Positions 7,847 to 18,177 of a DNA stretch of 64,000 nt are shown piece after piece (the first letter of the stretch is position 1; each line of letters opens with the position of its first letter). The DNA is from Sphingomonas crocodyli (lineage in GTDB: Bacteria; Pseudomonadota; Alphaproteobacteria; Sphingomonadales; Sphingomonadaceae). Made by a program: the position numbers and the translations under genes. The notes under the pieces were generated by a model. That model was not told the origin of the DNA, searched no databases, and worked only from the letters and a program-made list of their open reading frames with translations. The stretch covers positions 124,001 to 188,000 of the forward strand of contig NZ_SACN01000005.1 in assembly GCF_004005865.1 (NCBI RefSeq), read 5' to 3'.

Positions 7847-8704
7847 TTAGAAGCCGACCGGTTTCTGGTTGGGGTCGGGTTCGTGGTCCATCGAGACGGA
7901 GTGGCCGCGGTCGAGGGGGTTGCTTTTGGCACCGACGAGGACGCGGCCGTCATAGGTGACGCCGCGCGCGGCGGCTTCGGCGCGCCATTCGAGGGCTTCC
8001 TTGTCGGTGCGGCGGGCGTCTTCGTAGGCGGGCCAGTCCGCGAACTTTGGGAGCGCCCAGATCATCAGGCCCTGATCGTCGTTGGTGAACAGGGTGCGAT
8101 AGGAACCGACGAATTTGAGGCCCAGCCGCTCGGCGATCGGGACGTAGTGCTCAAGGTGGTTGAGGTGATCGTCGATCATGCCCGGCGGGGTGTTGATGTG
8201 GTAATGGAGATAGGCTTCGCCCTTCACGCCATTGGCGTAAAGCTCCTCCATCGTCGGGCTATAGGCGGTCGAGCACATCAGGCGGTCCATGCCCTGCGTG
8301 TCGGTGACACCCTCTGCAGCGCCGCCCCAGGCGAAGGCCCAGATGTCGCCCGCGCCGTCATCCGAATGGAAGTGCGACCAGGCGCCGGCGAGGCCATCGA
8401 ACATCGCCGCCTTGTTCGGCCATTCCCACATGATCACGCCTTCGGCCCAGCGGTGGCTCATGCCGATCGTGCCCCACACGCCAAAGGCGCGGTTCGTGCC
8501 CGCGACCGATCCGGTCGCATCCGCCCAGTGCGAGAAATGATCGAGATAGGCGCGGCGATGCTTGACCGAAATGTCGAGCAGTTCGTGGCAGTAGATGCGT
8601 TCTTCGCGCGTATGCTGCGCGGGTTTCAGCAGCGCATCGCGATCGATCGCGCCGCCGACTTCGTAGCTGCCGGGCTTGCGGGTGGGCTCATAGGGATGCG
8701 ACAT
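7847..8704 (-). CDS. Putative duplicated dimeric alpha-beta barrel (NIPSNAP-like) protein
   Basis: 285 residues, no signal peptide. Two related halves are visible: about 40-115 (YCHELLDISVKHRRAYLDHF ... WAEGVIMWEW) and about 165-250 (AYLHYHINTPPGMIDDHLNHL ... LMIWALPKFADW), each with the strand-helix-strand pattern ending in an aromatic strand seen in NIPSNAP/DABB proteins. The family assignment is my reading of pattern, not of a named motif. It is the second gene of a minus-strand pair with a SnoaL-like gene 38 bases upstream, facing LysR and an Old Yellow Enzyme, so a role in the same catabolic route is likely. Confidence 0.75.
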   Translation of the reverse strand: MSHPYEPTRKPGSYEVGGAIDRDALLKPAQHTREERIYCHELLDISVKHRRAYLDHFSHWADATGSVAGTNRAFGVWGTIGMSHRWAEGVIMWEWPNKAAMFDGLAGAWSHFHSDDGAGDIWAFAWGGAAEGVTDTQGMDRLMCSTAYSPTMEELYANGVKGEAYLHYHINTPPGMIDDHLNHLEHYVPIAERLGLKFVGSYRTLFTNDDQGLMIWALPKFADWPAYEDARRTDKEALEWRAEAAARGVTYDGRVLVGAKSNPLDRGHSVSMDHEPDPNQKPVGF

Positions 8705-8742
8705 CGGACGTCCTCTCGCTTGGCTTTATTGGCGCGGGGCTC

Positions 8743-9213
8743 TTAACGGCCGGTCGGTTCCATCTGCGCATAATTGGCGGGCCGTTCTTCATAGACCGGC
8801 TGGAACAGGAACATGGTGCGCTTGGCAAAATACCACTTGCCGTCGATGCGCACGCATTCGTCGAAATATTCGCAGACGAGCGCGCCGAAGCCGGGGGCCA
8901 TCGGGGTCTGCATCAGGCACCAGCCCTTGGCCGTATCGCCATCGACCTTGATGATCTCATTGCTGATCAGCGGCAGGACCGCGCCGATCTTGCCGATCTG
9001 CGGCGCCAGGAAATCGCCCAGCGCCTTGTTGCCGTTGATGATGCCGCGGCCCTTGCCCGCGCCCATCGGGCCATCGAACACGCAATCCTCGGTAAACAGG
9101 CTGGCGACGCCGTATGCGTTTCCGCTGGAGGCGAAGCGGGCATAGGCCGATCGCAACTCGCTGATCTTCGCGCGCGATTCGACGGCGTCGATGCGTTCTT
9201 CCAAGGTGGCCAA
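8743..9213 (-). CDS. SnoaL-like / NTF2-like protein
   Basis: 156 residues from a TTG at 9213, which has GGGGAG seven bases upstream and begins ATLEERIDAVESRAKISELRS, the normal N-terminal helix of the family. An ATG at 9309 in the same frame would add 32 residues of poor quality and consume the divergent promoter, so the TTG is preferred. The cone fold is seen in YARFASSGNAYGVASLFTED, GNKALGDFL and DGKWYFAKRTMF. Likely a dehydratase, isomerase or ligand-binding partner in the pathway controlled by the divergent LysR gene. Confidence 0.85.
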   Translation of the reverse strand: MATLEERIDAVESRAKISELRSAYARFASSGNAYGVASLFTEDCVFDGPMGAGKGRGIINGNKALGDFLAPQIGKIGAVLPLISNEIIKVDGDTAKGWCLMQTPMAPGFGALVCEYFDECVRIDGKWYFAKRTMFLFQPVYEERPANYAQMEPTGR

Positions 9214-9225
9214 GGCTGCACTCCC

Positions 9226-9276
9226 CGATATGATTATCCGCCGATATGTGTAGGCAGGGGCACCATGCACATGCAT
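9226..9276. promoter_or_regulatory. Divergent SnoaL/LysR control region with repeats
   Basis: Two copies of CGATATG lie 15 bases apart near 9228-9248, and ATGCACATGCAT (9265-9276) is an inverted repeat. This is where a LysR-type protein would bind to control itself and the divergent operon. Candidate only. Confidence 0.35.
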
Positions 9277-9335
9277 ACCCTCTTTGCGGTATCCGACGAC
9301 GGCGGGCAAAACCTATCACTCTTTGGGTGGAGAGA

Positions 9336-10343
9336 ATGTCCCAGACTGTCGAGCGCGAATGGCATGATGCCGGCGATGCGCGCGTGAGCGAGCAGCGTGT
9401 CGTCGAGCATGGTGCCGCGCCCGAGGTTGCGGCGACGCCGCCGACCCCGCCGCTGCGCCATGTGATCCTGCGCCACCTGCCCTATTTCCTGGTCGTCGCG
9501 CAGGAGCAGCATTTCCATCGCGCGGCGACGATCCTGAACGTCACCCAATCGGCGCTGTCGCGGCGTATCCAGGCGCTGGAGGCCGAACTGGGCGTCGTGC
9601 TGTTCAACCGGGGGCAGCGCGGCGTGACGCTGACCGAGGCGGGGCGGATCTTCTACGAGGAATCGAAGCCGATCCTGAGCGAGTTCGAACGCGCGGTGGG
9701 CCGGGTGCGCGCGGTGGTGCGCGGCGAGGAAGGGCGGCTGCGCATCGCGATCAACGAGGGCGCGGTGCGTTCGCCCGCCGTCTCGACCGCGCTGCGCGAC
9801 TATCGCCGCCTGCTGCCGCGCGTGAAGCTGGACATCATGCCGATGCTGACGTCCGAACAGCTGGACGGGCTGCGCAACCAGTCGATCGATCTGGGCATCC
9901 TCTATGATCTGGCGGGGATCGACCTGCCCGAGGCGCAGTTCGCGCACCATTTGATCGAGGAGGAGCCGATGGTGCTCGCCCTCCCCAACGATCATCCGCT
10001 GGCGACGCGCGACCTGAAGATCGAGGATCTGGCGAACGAGCCGCTGACGTGGCCGTCGCGCGATCGCGGCCGCTACCTGCACGACGCGATGATCGCCGCC
10101 TTCCAGGCATCGGGCCTCTCCCCCATCATGTCGATGGAGGTGCTGACCGCCGAGACGACGGTGAACCTGGCGGCGGCGGGGCTGGGCATGGGGTTCGTCG
10201 GCCAGCGCCAGCATGTGCCGCCGACGGTCGCGCTCAAGCCCGTGCTGGGCTTTGACGTCGCGCTGAAGCTGCAGCTGGTGTGGCAACGGAACAACCGGTT
10301 GCCGAGCCTGCGCCCGCTGCTGGAGCTGCTGGGCGCGGCCTGA
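9336..10343 (+). CDS. LysR-family transcriptional regulator
   Basis: 335 residues from an ATG at 9336 preceded by GGAGAG. About 40 extra N-terminal residues precede the winged helix-turn-helix (about 45-100; LPYFLVVAQEQHFHRAATIL, SALSRRIQALEAELGVVLF), followed by a linker helix and a periplasmic-binding-like effector domain with typical ALPNDHPL and AAGLGMGF motifs. It is transcribed away from the SnoaL/barrel pair and towards an Old Yellow Enzyme gene 30 bases downstream, so it probably senses a pathway intermediate and controls both units. The inducer cannot be read from sequence. Confidence 0.93.
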   Translation: MSQTVEREWHDAGDARVSEQRVVEHGAAPEVAATPPTPPLRHVILRHLPYFLVVAQEQHFHRAATILNVTQSALSRRIQALEAELGVVLFNRGQRGVTLTEAGRIFYEESKPILSEFERAVGRVRAVVRGEEGRLRIAINEGAVRSPAVSTALRDYRRLLPRVKLDIMPMLTSEQLDGLRNQSIDLGILYDLAGIDLPEAQFAHHLIEEEPMVLALPNDHPLATRDLKIEDLANEPLTWPSRDRGRYLHDAMIAAFQASGLSPIMSMEVLTAETTVNLAAAGLGMGFVGQRQHVPPTVALKPVLGFDVALKLQLVWQRNNRLPSLRPLLELLGAA

Positions 10344-10373
10344 CCGACACAGATATAATCGGGACGGAGAGGG

Positions 10374-11582
10374 ATGATGAGCGATCGAGACATGGCGGAC
10401 CGCCTGGCGGAAGTGTCGCGCAGTCGGCACGGCGACCTGACGTCGGGCGAGGCCGAGGAGGCCGATTTCAGCCAGGATGGCGATTTCCGCCCCGATGCCC
10501 TGTTCGAACCGATCGACATCGGGCCGATGCACCTCGACAACCGCATCGTGATGGCGCCGATGACGCGCAGCCTCTCCCCCAACGGCGTGCCCCACCCCGA
10601 GGTCGCGGCTTATTATCGCCGGCGCGCGGAGGGGGGCACCGGGCTGATCATCACCGAAGGCACCTTCATCCCGCACGAGACGGCGGGTTTCTGCTCGGCG
10701 GTGCCCAACTTCCACGGCGCGGACGCGCTGGCGGGGTGGAAGCATGTGGTGGACGAGGTGCATGCCGGCGGCGCGAAGATCATACCGCAGCTGTGGCATA
10801 CCGGGCTGATGCCGCTGCCGACCGACGACGTGACCGGCATCGCGGCCGCATCCCCCTCCGGCTACTACCTCAAGGGCGACAAGCGCGGCGAACCGGCGAC
10901 CGACGCGCTGATCGCGGACATCATCGACGCGTTCGGGCAGGCGGCCGAAAGCTCGGTCGCTTTGGGTTTCGACGGGCTGCAGATCCACGCGGCGCACGGA
11001 TATCTGATCGACCAGTTCTTCTGGGGCGACGTGAACCTGCGCGACGACCGCTATGGCGGCGACATGGTGGCGCGGACCAATTTCGGGGTCGAAATCGTCA
11101 AGGAATGCCGGCGGCGCACCTCGCCCGACTACCCGATCTCGCTGCGCTTCTCGCAGTGGAAGCAGCACGATTTCACCGCGCGCCTCGCGCATACGCCGCA
11201 GGAACTGGAGGCGTTCCTGGCGCCCTTCGTCGATGCGGGGGTGGACCTGTTCGACTGTTCGACGCGGCGCTTCTGGATTCCGGAGTTCGAGGGCAGCGAC
11301 CTGAACATTGCGGGCTGGACCAAGAAGCTGACCGGCAAGGTGACGTCGACGGTGGGTTCGGTCTCGCTGAGCCAGGACTTCTTCGTCAGCCTGCAGACCG
11401 AGGTGGGCACGTCGAGCAACATGACGCGGCTGATCCACATGCTCGAACGCGGCGATTTCGATCTGGTGAGCGTGGGCCGCGCGCTGATCACCGACTATGA
11501 ATGGCCGCAGAAGGTGAAGGCGGGGGATCTCACCAAGCTGATGAGCTACAACCCGGCCGATCTGAATACGCTGGATAATTGA
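10374..11582 (+). CDS. Old Yellow Enzyme-family NADH:flavin oxidoreductase
   Basis: 402 residues, an FMN TIM barrel. The substrate-anion pair is seen in HAAHGY (His205, His208, Tyr210), and the flavin-site segments are VMAPMTRS (60-67), IIPQLWHTG (136-144) and VSVGRALI near the C-terminus. The first 40 residues are a non-conserved acidic extension, unusual for the family. Members reduce activated C=C bonds of enones or nitro compounds. The gene directly follows LysR in the same orientation. Two adjacent ATGs (10374, 10377) are possible starts. It may reduce a cyclic enone feeding the nearby BVMO-type chemistry; this is inference. Confidence 0.92.
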   Translation: MMSDRDMADRLAEVSRSRHGDLTSGEAEEADFSQDGDFRPDALFEPIDIGPMHLDNRIVMAPMTRSLSPNGVPHPEVAAYYRRRAEGGTGLIITEGTFIPHETAGFCSAVPNFHGADALAGWKHVVDEVHAGGAKIIPQLWHTGLMPLPTDDVTGIAAASPSGYYLKGDKRGEPATDALIADIIDAFGQAAESSVALGFDGLQIHAAHGYLIDQFFWGDVNLRDDRYGGDMVARTNFGVEIVKECRRRTSPDYPISLRFSQWKQHDFTARLAHTPQELEAFLAPFVDAGVDLFDCSTRRFWIPEFEGSDLNIAGWTKKLTGKVTSTVGSVSLSQDFFVSLQTEVGTSSNMTRLIHMLERGDFDLVSVGRALITDYEWPQKVKAGDLTKLMSYNPADLNTLDN

Positions 11583-11613
11583 TCGGGAGAGGCGGGAAGC
11601 CTCTCCTCCTTAC

Positions 11614-11724
11614 TCGTCATTGCGAGCGTAGCGAAGCAATCCAGTCCCCCGTGAGAGAGGCTCGTGGCCCACTCTAGTGCGGGCCTGGATTGCTTCGTCG
11701 CCTCGGCTCCTCGCAATGACGAGG
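11614..11724. repeat. Long palindromic intergenic repeat (family B)
   Basis: CTCGTCATTGCGAGCGTAGC..AAGCAATCCAG at the left returns as CTGGATTGCTTCG..CTCCTCGCAATGACGAG at the right, so the element folds into one long interrupted hairpin. A second copy is at 26093-26184. Here it lies between two convergent genes (OYE and ppdK) and could end both transcripts. Confidence 0.75.
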
Positions 11725-11731
11725 AGGAGCG

Positions 11732-14404
<2,673 letters not shown>

Positions 14405-14463
14405 ACGCCGTCACTTCCTCCAGAGATCGCCCGTCGCTGTCGTCGCGACTGGGCCAAGCCGAC

Positions 14464-16767
14464 TCACCCCTCGATGCGCGAGAAGTCGGCAACATTGTGC
14501 ATTGCAGCACGAATTTGTTCAAGGATGGCCAGACGAGCCTTTCTTTTGTGCGCCAAAGGATCGTTGACGGTAACATTCTCGAAGAAGCCGTCGATCGGCG
14601 CGCGCAGCGAGGCCAGCGCGGTCATCGCGGCGGCGAAATCCTCCGCCTCGACAGCGGCCTTGGCGCGCGGTTCGGCATCGGCGAGCGCGGCGACCAGCGC
14701 GGCCTCGGCCGGCTCCATGTCATAGGCTTCGTGCGCGCGGATGCCTTCTGCGACCAGCGGGTCTTCGAGTGCGGCGCCCGGATCCTCCTCGCCCGCCGCG
14801 CTGAGCGTGGGGGCTTCCTTCTTGAGGATATTCGCGGCGCGCTTGTACCCGGCGAGCAGGTTACGGCCATCCTCCGTCTCGACGAAGGCTTGGAGGGCCT
14901 TCACGCGGGCGAGCAGGCGAACGAGATCGTCCTCGCCGCCAAGCGCGAACACAGCGTCGATCAGATCGTGGCGAACGCCGGCTTCGCGCTGTTGGACCTT
15001 GAGGCGGTCGGCGAAGAAGTCGAGGAGATCATAGGCGAATGCCGGATGCCCTTCCCCAACTGGAGCCAACTGAGTACCGCGCATACCCATTGTCGCTAAC
15101 CCGACACCAGTTTGAGGTTGCCAGAGGCTAGCAAGAAAATTTTCTGTGTTGTCATTGGCGACGTCTGCAAGGCGCATAATCCGCAGCCTCAGCCCACCGC
15201 CAACGACCAGGAGCAACACACCTAAGGCAGCGCGACGTAGGGCAAACGGATCTTTGGAACCCGTTGGTCGCAGCTGAGCTGCAAAGAAGCTGCTCAACGT
15301 ATCCAGCTTGTCCGCCAGGCTCACCGCCACCGTGACCGGCGCGGTCGGAACCTCGTCGCCCTGTCCGACCGGCTTGTAGTGGTCGCGGATCGCGTCGGCG
15401 ACGGCATTGGGCAGACCTTCGGCGCGCGCATAATAGCCGCCCATCACGCCCTGAAGCTCGGGGAACTCGCCGACCATGCCGGTGACGAGATCGGCCTTGG
15501 CCAGGCGCGCGGCCTGTTCGGCGAGGTCGGCAAGCTCCCCCTCCCTGCCAAGGGAGGGGGCCGGGGGGTGGGTTACGCCGGCAGCGGAGTGATCCGAGGC
15601 GGACTGACCCACCCCAACCCCTCCCTTGGCAGGGAGGGGCTTATCCGTGACGACGCCGCTCTCCACCAGCCACCGCGCCAGCTTGGCGACGCGCTCGACC
15701 TTGTCGGCGACGGTGCCGAGCTTTTCGTGGAAGACGATATCCTGAAGCTTGGGAAGCTGATCCTCCAGCTTCGTCTTGAGATCCTGTTCCCAGAAGAATT
15801 TGGCATCCGAAAGCCGCGCGGCGAGAACCTTGCCGTTGCCCGCCGTGATCGCGACGCCGCCATCCTTCGCCTCGATATTGGCGGTGCAGATGAAGGCGGG
15901 CGCCAGCGCGCCGGCCGCGTCGTTCAGGACGAAATATTTCTGGTTGGTGCGCAGCGTCAGCTGGATCACCTCACGCGGGACTTCGAGGAAGCTGGCGTCG
16001 AAGCGGCCGAGCAAAGGCACCGGCCATTCGGTGAGGCCCGCATTTTCGGCGACCAGCCCTTCGTCGGGCACCAGCGTCATGCCCGCTTCGGCGGCCAGCG
16101 CCTCGGCCCGCGCGCGGATGATGTCGCGGCGCTCGGCCGGATCGACGATCACATGGCAGGCGCGCAGCTTCGCGGCATAATCATCCGCATTGCCGATCGT
16201 GATCGGACCGCTGTGGTGGAAACGATGGCCGACCGTCGCGGCGCCGCTGACGACGCCGTCGATTTCGAACTCCACAACATCGTCGCCCAGCAGCGCGACG
16301 ATCCCCTGCAGCGGGCGGACCCAGCGCAGCGACGCGGTCGACGCGGACGCCTTCCCCCAGCGCATCGACTTGGGCCACGGAAAGGCGCGGACGATCGCGG
16401 GGATCGCTTCGGCGATCACGCTGGCGGTCGCGCGACCGGGCTTGTCGACGACCGCGAAGTAAACGCCGTCACGCTCGACCAACTGGTCCTGCGTCAGCCC
16501 GGTCTTGCGGAGAAAACCTTCGAGCGCCTGCGGCGGGGCGCCGACCTTCGGCCCCTTGGTTTCCTCGCTGACCGCCGCCGTTTCCAGCGGCAGGCCGCGC
16601 GCGATCAGCGTCAGGCGGCGCGGCGTGGCGTAGGTGGTCAGGCCTTCGGCCTTGAGGCCCGCCTTCGCCAGCTCGTCACCGAACATGCGCGCCAGATCGG
16701 CCTGCGCCTTATCCTGCATCCGCGCGGGGATTTCTTCGGACAGCAGTTCGAGGAGGAAGTCGGTCAC
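14464..16767 (-). CDS. glyS: Glycyl-tRNA synthetase beta subunit, with two insertions
   Basis: 767 residues against about 690 for typical GlyS. The beta subunit binds tRNA-Gly and completes the alpha2beta2 enzyme with GlyQ. N-terminal MTDFLLELLSEEIPARMQ and the C-terminal DALR-type region are normal. Two segments are extra: about 35 residues (PLPAKGGVGVGQSAS...SLGREGEL) encoded by a palindromic repeat at 15537-15640, and about 40 AT-richer residues (NDNTENFLASLWQPQTGVG...) near 15040-15190 between GLRLRI and LLDFFADRLKVQ. Both keep the frame open. The start is a GTG at 16767 overlapping the DUF559 stop (GTGA); its GGAGGA ribosome site lies in a repeat. Essential and therefore presumably functional. 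Confidence 0.95.
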   Translation of the reverse strand: MTDFLLELLSEEIPARMQDKAQADLARMFGDELAKAGLKAEGLTTYATPRRLTLIARGLPLETAAVSEETKGPKVGAPPQALEGFLRKTGLTQDQLVERDGVYFAVVDKPGRATASVIAEAIPAIVRAFPWPKSMRWGKASASTASLRWVRPLQGIVALLGDDVVEFEIDGVVSGAATVGHRFHHSGPITIGNADDYAAKLRACHVIVDPAERRDIIRARAEALAAEAGMTLVPDEGLVAENAGLTEWPVPLLGRFDASFLEVPREVIQLTLRTNQKYFVLNDAAGALAPAFICTANIEAKDGGVAITAGNGKVLAARLSDAKFFWEQDLKTKLEDQLPKLQDIVFHEKLGTVADKVERVAKLARWLVESGVVTDKPLPAKGGVGVGQSASDHSAAGVTHPPAPSLGREGELADLAEQAARLAKADLVTGMVGEFPELQGVMGGYYARAEGLPNAVADAIRDHYKPVGQGDEVPTAPVTVAVSLADKLDTLSSFFAAQLRPTGSKDPFALRRAALGVLLLVVGGGLRLRIMRLADVANDNTENFLASLWQPQTGVGLATMGMRGTQLAPVGEGHPAFAYDLLDFFADRLKVQQREAGVRHDLIDAVFALGGEDDLVRLLARVKALQAFVETEDGRNLLAGYKRAANILKKEAPTLSAAGEEDPGAALEDPLVAEGIRAHEAYDMEPAEAALVAALADAEPRAKAAVEAEDFAAAMTALASLRAPIDGFFENVTVNDPLAHKRKARLAILEQIRAAMHNVADFSRIEG
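15040..15190. other. AT-richer in-frame insertion inside glyS
   Basis: Between the conserved GLRLRI and LLDFFADRLKVQ segments of GlyS lies a stretch encoding about 40 residues not expected in the family, including runs such as AAGAAAATTTTCTG that stand out from the GC-rich surroundings. No clear terminal repeats were seen. It may be the remnant of a small mobile sequence or a lineage-specific loop. Boundaries are approximate. Confidence 0.5.
15537..15640. repeat. Palindromic repeat inserted in frame in glyS
   Basis: The arms at 15538-15559 and 15618-15639 are perfect 22-base inverted repeats, each also a short hairpin (CCCCTCCCTGCC / AAGGGAGGGG). Inside are GGGGTGGGT and ACCCACCCC, extending the stem. 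The element is translated as part of GlyS, as reported for palindromic elements inside Rickettsia proteins. It belongs to the same general class as the family A doublets, though with different inner sequence. Confidence 0.85.
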
Positions 16768-17228
16768 TGCAATTCCTCCCCGGCACGGGGAGGGGGACCA
16801 TCCGAAGGATGGTGGAGGGGGCTCGCCACACGCGCAGCGATCCCCGTAACCACCGCGTCCAGATCGCGCAGCACTTCCGAAGCCATCAAGCGAAACACGT
16901 CATATCCATTCTCTCGGAGGAAGGCGTCGCGGACATTGTCCTTCGTCGGGCGAGTGCCACGATCATGCGCCTCGCCGTCAATTTCGACCACCAGCTGGGT
17001 ATCGCTGCAAAAATCCACCACATAGGGGCCAACCGGATGCTGGCGGCGGAACTTCACGCCCAGGCGCTTTGCACGGAGCCGATCCCATAACAGCACTTCG
17101 GGCAGGCTCATGTCCTTGCGGAGTTTGCGGGCGGCATTCACCTCCGGGCGGCGCACTTGCCTCGCGCCCCCTCCACCACGCTGCGCGCGGTCCCCCTCCC
17201 CGTTCCGGGGAGGATTTTGCGGCGTCAT
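16764..17228 (-). CDS. DUF559 endonuclease-fold protein wedged between glyQ and glyS
   Basis: 154 residues from an ATG at 17228 that overlaps the glyQ TGA by one base (TGATG); its own stop overlaps the glyS GTG. The core (about 25-130) is a DUF559/Vsr-like PD-(D/E)XK domain: LPEVLLWDRLRA, YVVDFCSD and VVEIDGEAH supply the Glu, Asp and ExD acidic residues. The first ~22 and last ~20 residues (NPPRNGEGDRAQRGGGG; SPLHHPSDGPPPRAGEE) are translations of inverted palindromic repeats, not part of the fold. DUF559 proteins are widespread nuclease-like proteins without a settled role. Here the gene looks inserted into the glyQS operon while keeping translation coupled. Confidence 0.85.
   Translation of the reverse strand: MTPQNPPRNGEGDRAQRGGGGARQVRRPEVNAARKLRKDMSLPEVLLWDRLRAKRLGVKFRRQHPVGPYVVDFCSDTQLVVEIDGEAHDRGTRPTKDNVRDAFLRENGYDVFRLMASEVLRDLDAVVTGIAARVASPLHHPSDGPPPRAGEELQ
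16771..16828. repeat. Family A palindrome at the 3' end of the DUF559 gene
   Basis: Hairpin CCTCCCCGGCACGGGGAGG followed by GGGACCATCCGAAGGATGGT and GGAGGGGG. Its reverse complement matches 17161-17217 except in the central loop. It encodes the DUF559 C-terminal tail and supplies the glyS ribosome-binding site. Confidence 0.8.
17161..17217. repeat. Family A palindrome at the 5' end of the DUF559 gene
   Basis: Inverted copy of the element at 16771-16828: CCCCCTCCACCA, variable loop, GGTCCCCCTCCCCGT, then CCGGGGAGGA. It encodes the first residues of the DUF559 product and lies directly inside the glyQ stop. Confidence 0.8.
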
Positions 17229-18103
17229 CACGCCTCCCACCCGTTATGCGCCATCCAGGCGGCACAGGCGCCCTTTGCGAGTTCGCGGACGCGGCCGATA
17301 TAGGCCTGACGTTCGGCGACCGAGATGACGCCGCGCGCCTGCAGCGTGTTGAAGATGTGGCTCGCCTCGATCGCCTGATCATAGGCGGGGAGCGGGAGCG
17401 GCTTTTCGCGATCGAGCAAGGCGCGGCATTCGTCGGCGGCCTGCGCGAACTGCTTGAACAACGTCTCGGTGTTCGCGGCCTCAAAATTATAGGCGCTGAA
17501 CTGCTTTTCGTTCTCCAGGAACACGTCGCCATAGGTGACGCCCGCGTCGTTGAAGCGCAGGTCGTACACGTTGTCGACGCCCTGGATGTACATCGCCAGA
17601 CGTTCCAGCCCGTAGGTCAGTTCGCCCGCGACGGGCTTGCAATCGAAGCCGCCGACCTGCTGGAAATAGGTGAATTGCGAGACTTCCATCCCGTCGCACC
17701 ACACTTCCCAGCCAAGGCCCCACGCGCCCAAGGTCGGGCTTTCCCAATCATCCTCGACGAAGCGGATGTCGTGATTGCCGAAGTCGATCCCGATCCGCTC
17801 GAGGCTGCCCAGATACAGATCCTGCAGGTTGGGCGGGCTGGGCTTCAGGATCACCTGATATTGATAATAGTGGCCGAGCCGGTTCGGATTCTCGCCATAG
17901 CGGCCGTCGGTCGGGCGGCGCGACGGCTGGACATAGGCGGCGTTCCAGCTGTTCGGACCCAGCGCGCGCAGCGTCGTATAGGGATGGAAGGTGCCCGCCC
18001 CCATCCGCATGTCGTAGGGCTGCAGGATCACGCAGCCATGATCGCTCCAATAGTTATGGAGTTCGAGGATCAGGCGCTGGAACGAGAGCGGCGTGGTGGC
18101 CAA
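17228..18103 (-). CDS. glyQ: Glycyl-tRNA synthetase alpha subunit
   Basis: 291 residues, normal length for the class II catalytic alpha subunit. It activates glycine with ATP and works with GlyS in an alpha2beta2 complex. Recognisable segments are [18 protein letters not shown] [16 protein letters not shown] near the N-terminus, [16 protein letters not shown] (31-46, motif 2 region), [21 protein letters not shown] and [19 protein letters not shown]. The start at 18103 yields MATTPLSFQ. It is the first gene of glyQ-(DUF559)-glyS-ppdK. Confidence 0.97.
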   Translation of the reverse strand: MATTPLSFQRLILELHNYWSDHGCVILQPYDMRMGAGTFHPYTTLRALGPNSWNAAYVQPSRRPTDGRYGENPNRLGHYYQYQVILKPSPPNLQDLYLGSLERIGIDFGNHDIRFVEDDWESPTLGAWGLGWEVWCDGMEVSQFTYFQQVGGFDCKPVAGELTYGLERLAMYIQGVDNVYDLRFNDAGVTYGDVFLENEKQFSAYNFEAANTETLFKQFAQAADECRALLDREKPLPLPAYDQAIEASHIFNTLQARGVISVAERQAYIGRVRELAKGACAAWMAHNGWEA

Positions 18104-18177
18104 GAGTCATGCCTTTTGCGGGTTTATATATCCCGCGCCCTTTGCGGCAGGGGCCGCAAGGGGTCAAGGCGAGGCCG

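Noticed and set aside
8743..9309. Longer SnoaL protein starting at the ATG at 9309
   Set aside because: Would occupy the divergent promoter and add residues unlike the family; the TTG at 9213 has a good ribosome site.
9234..11438. 734-codon minus-strand frame opposite LysR and the Old Yellow Enzyme
   Set aside because: High-GC shadow of two well-supported plus-strand genes; Arg/Gln/His-rich with no domain.
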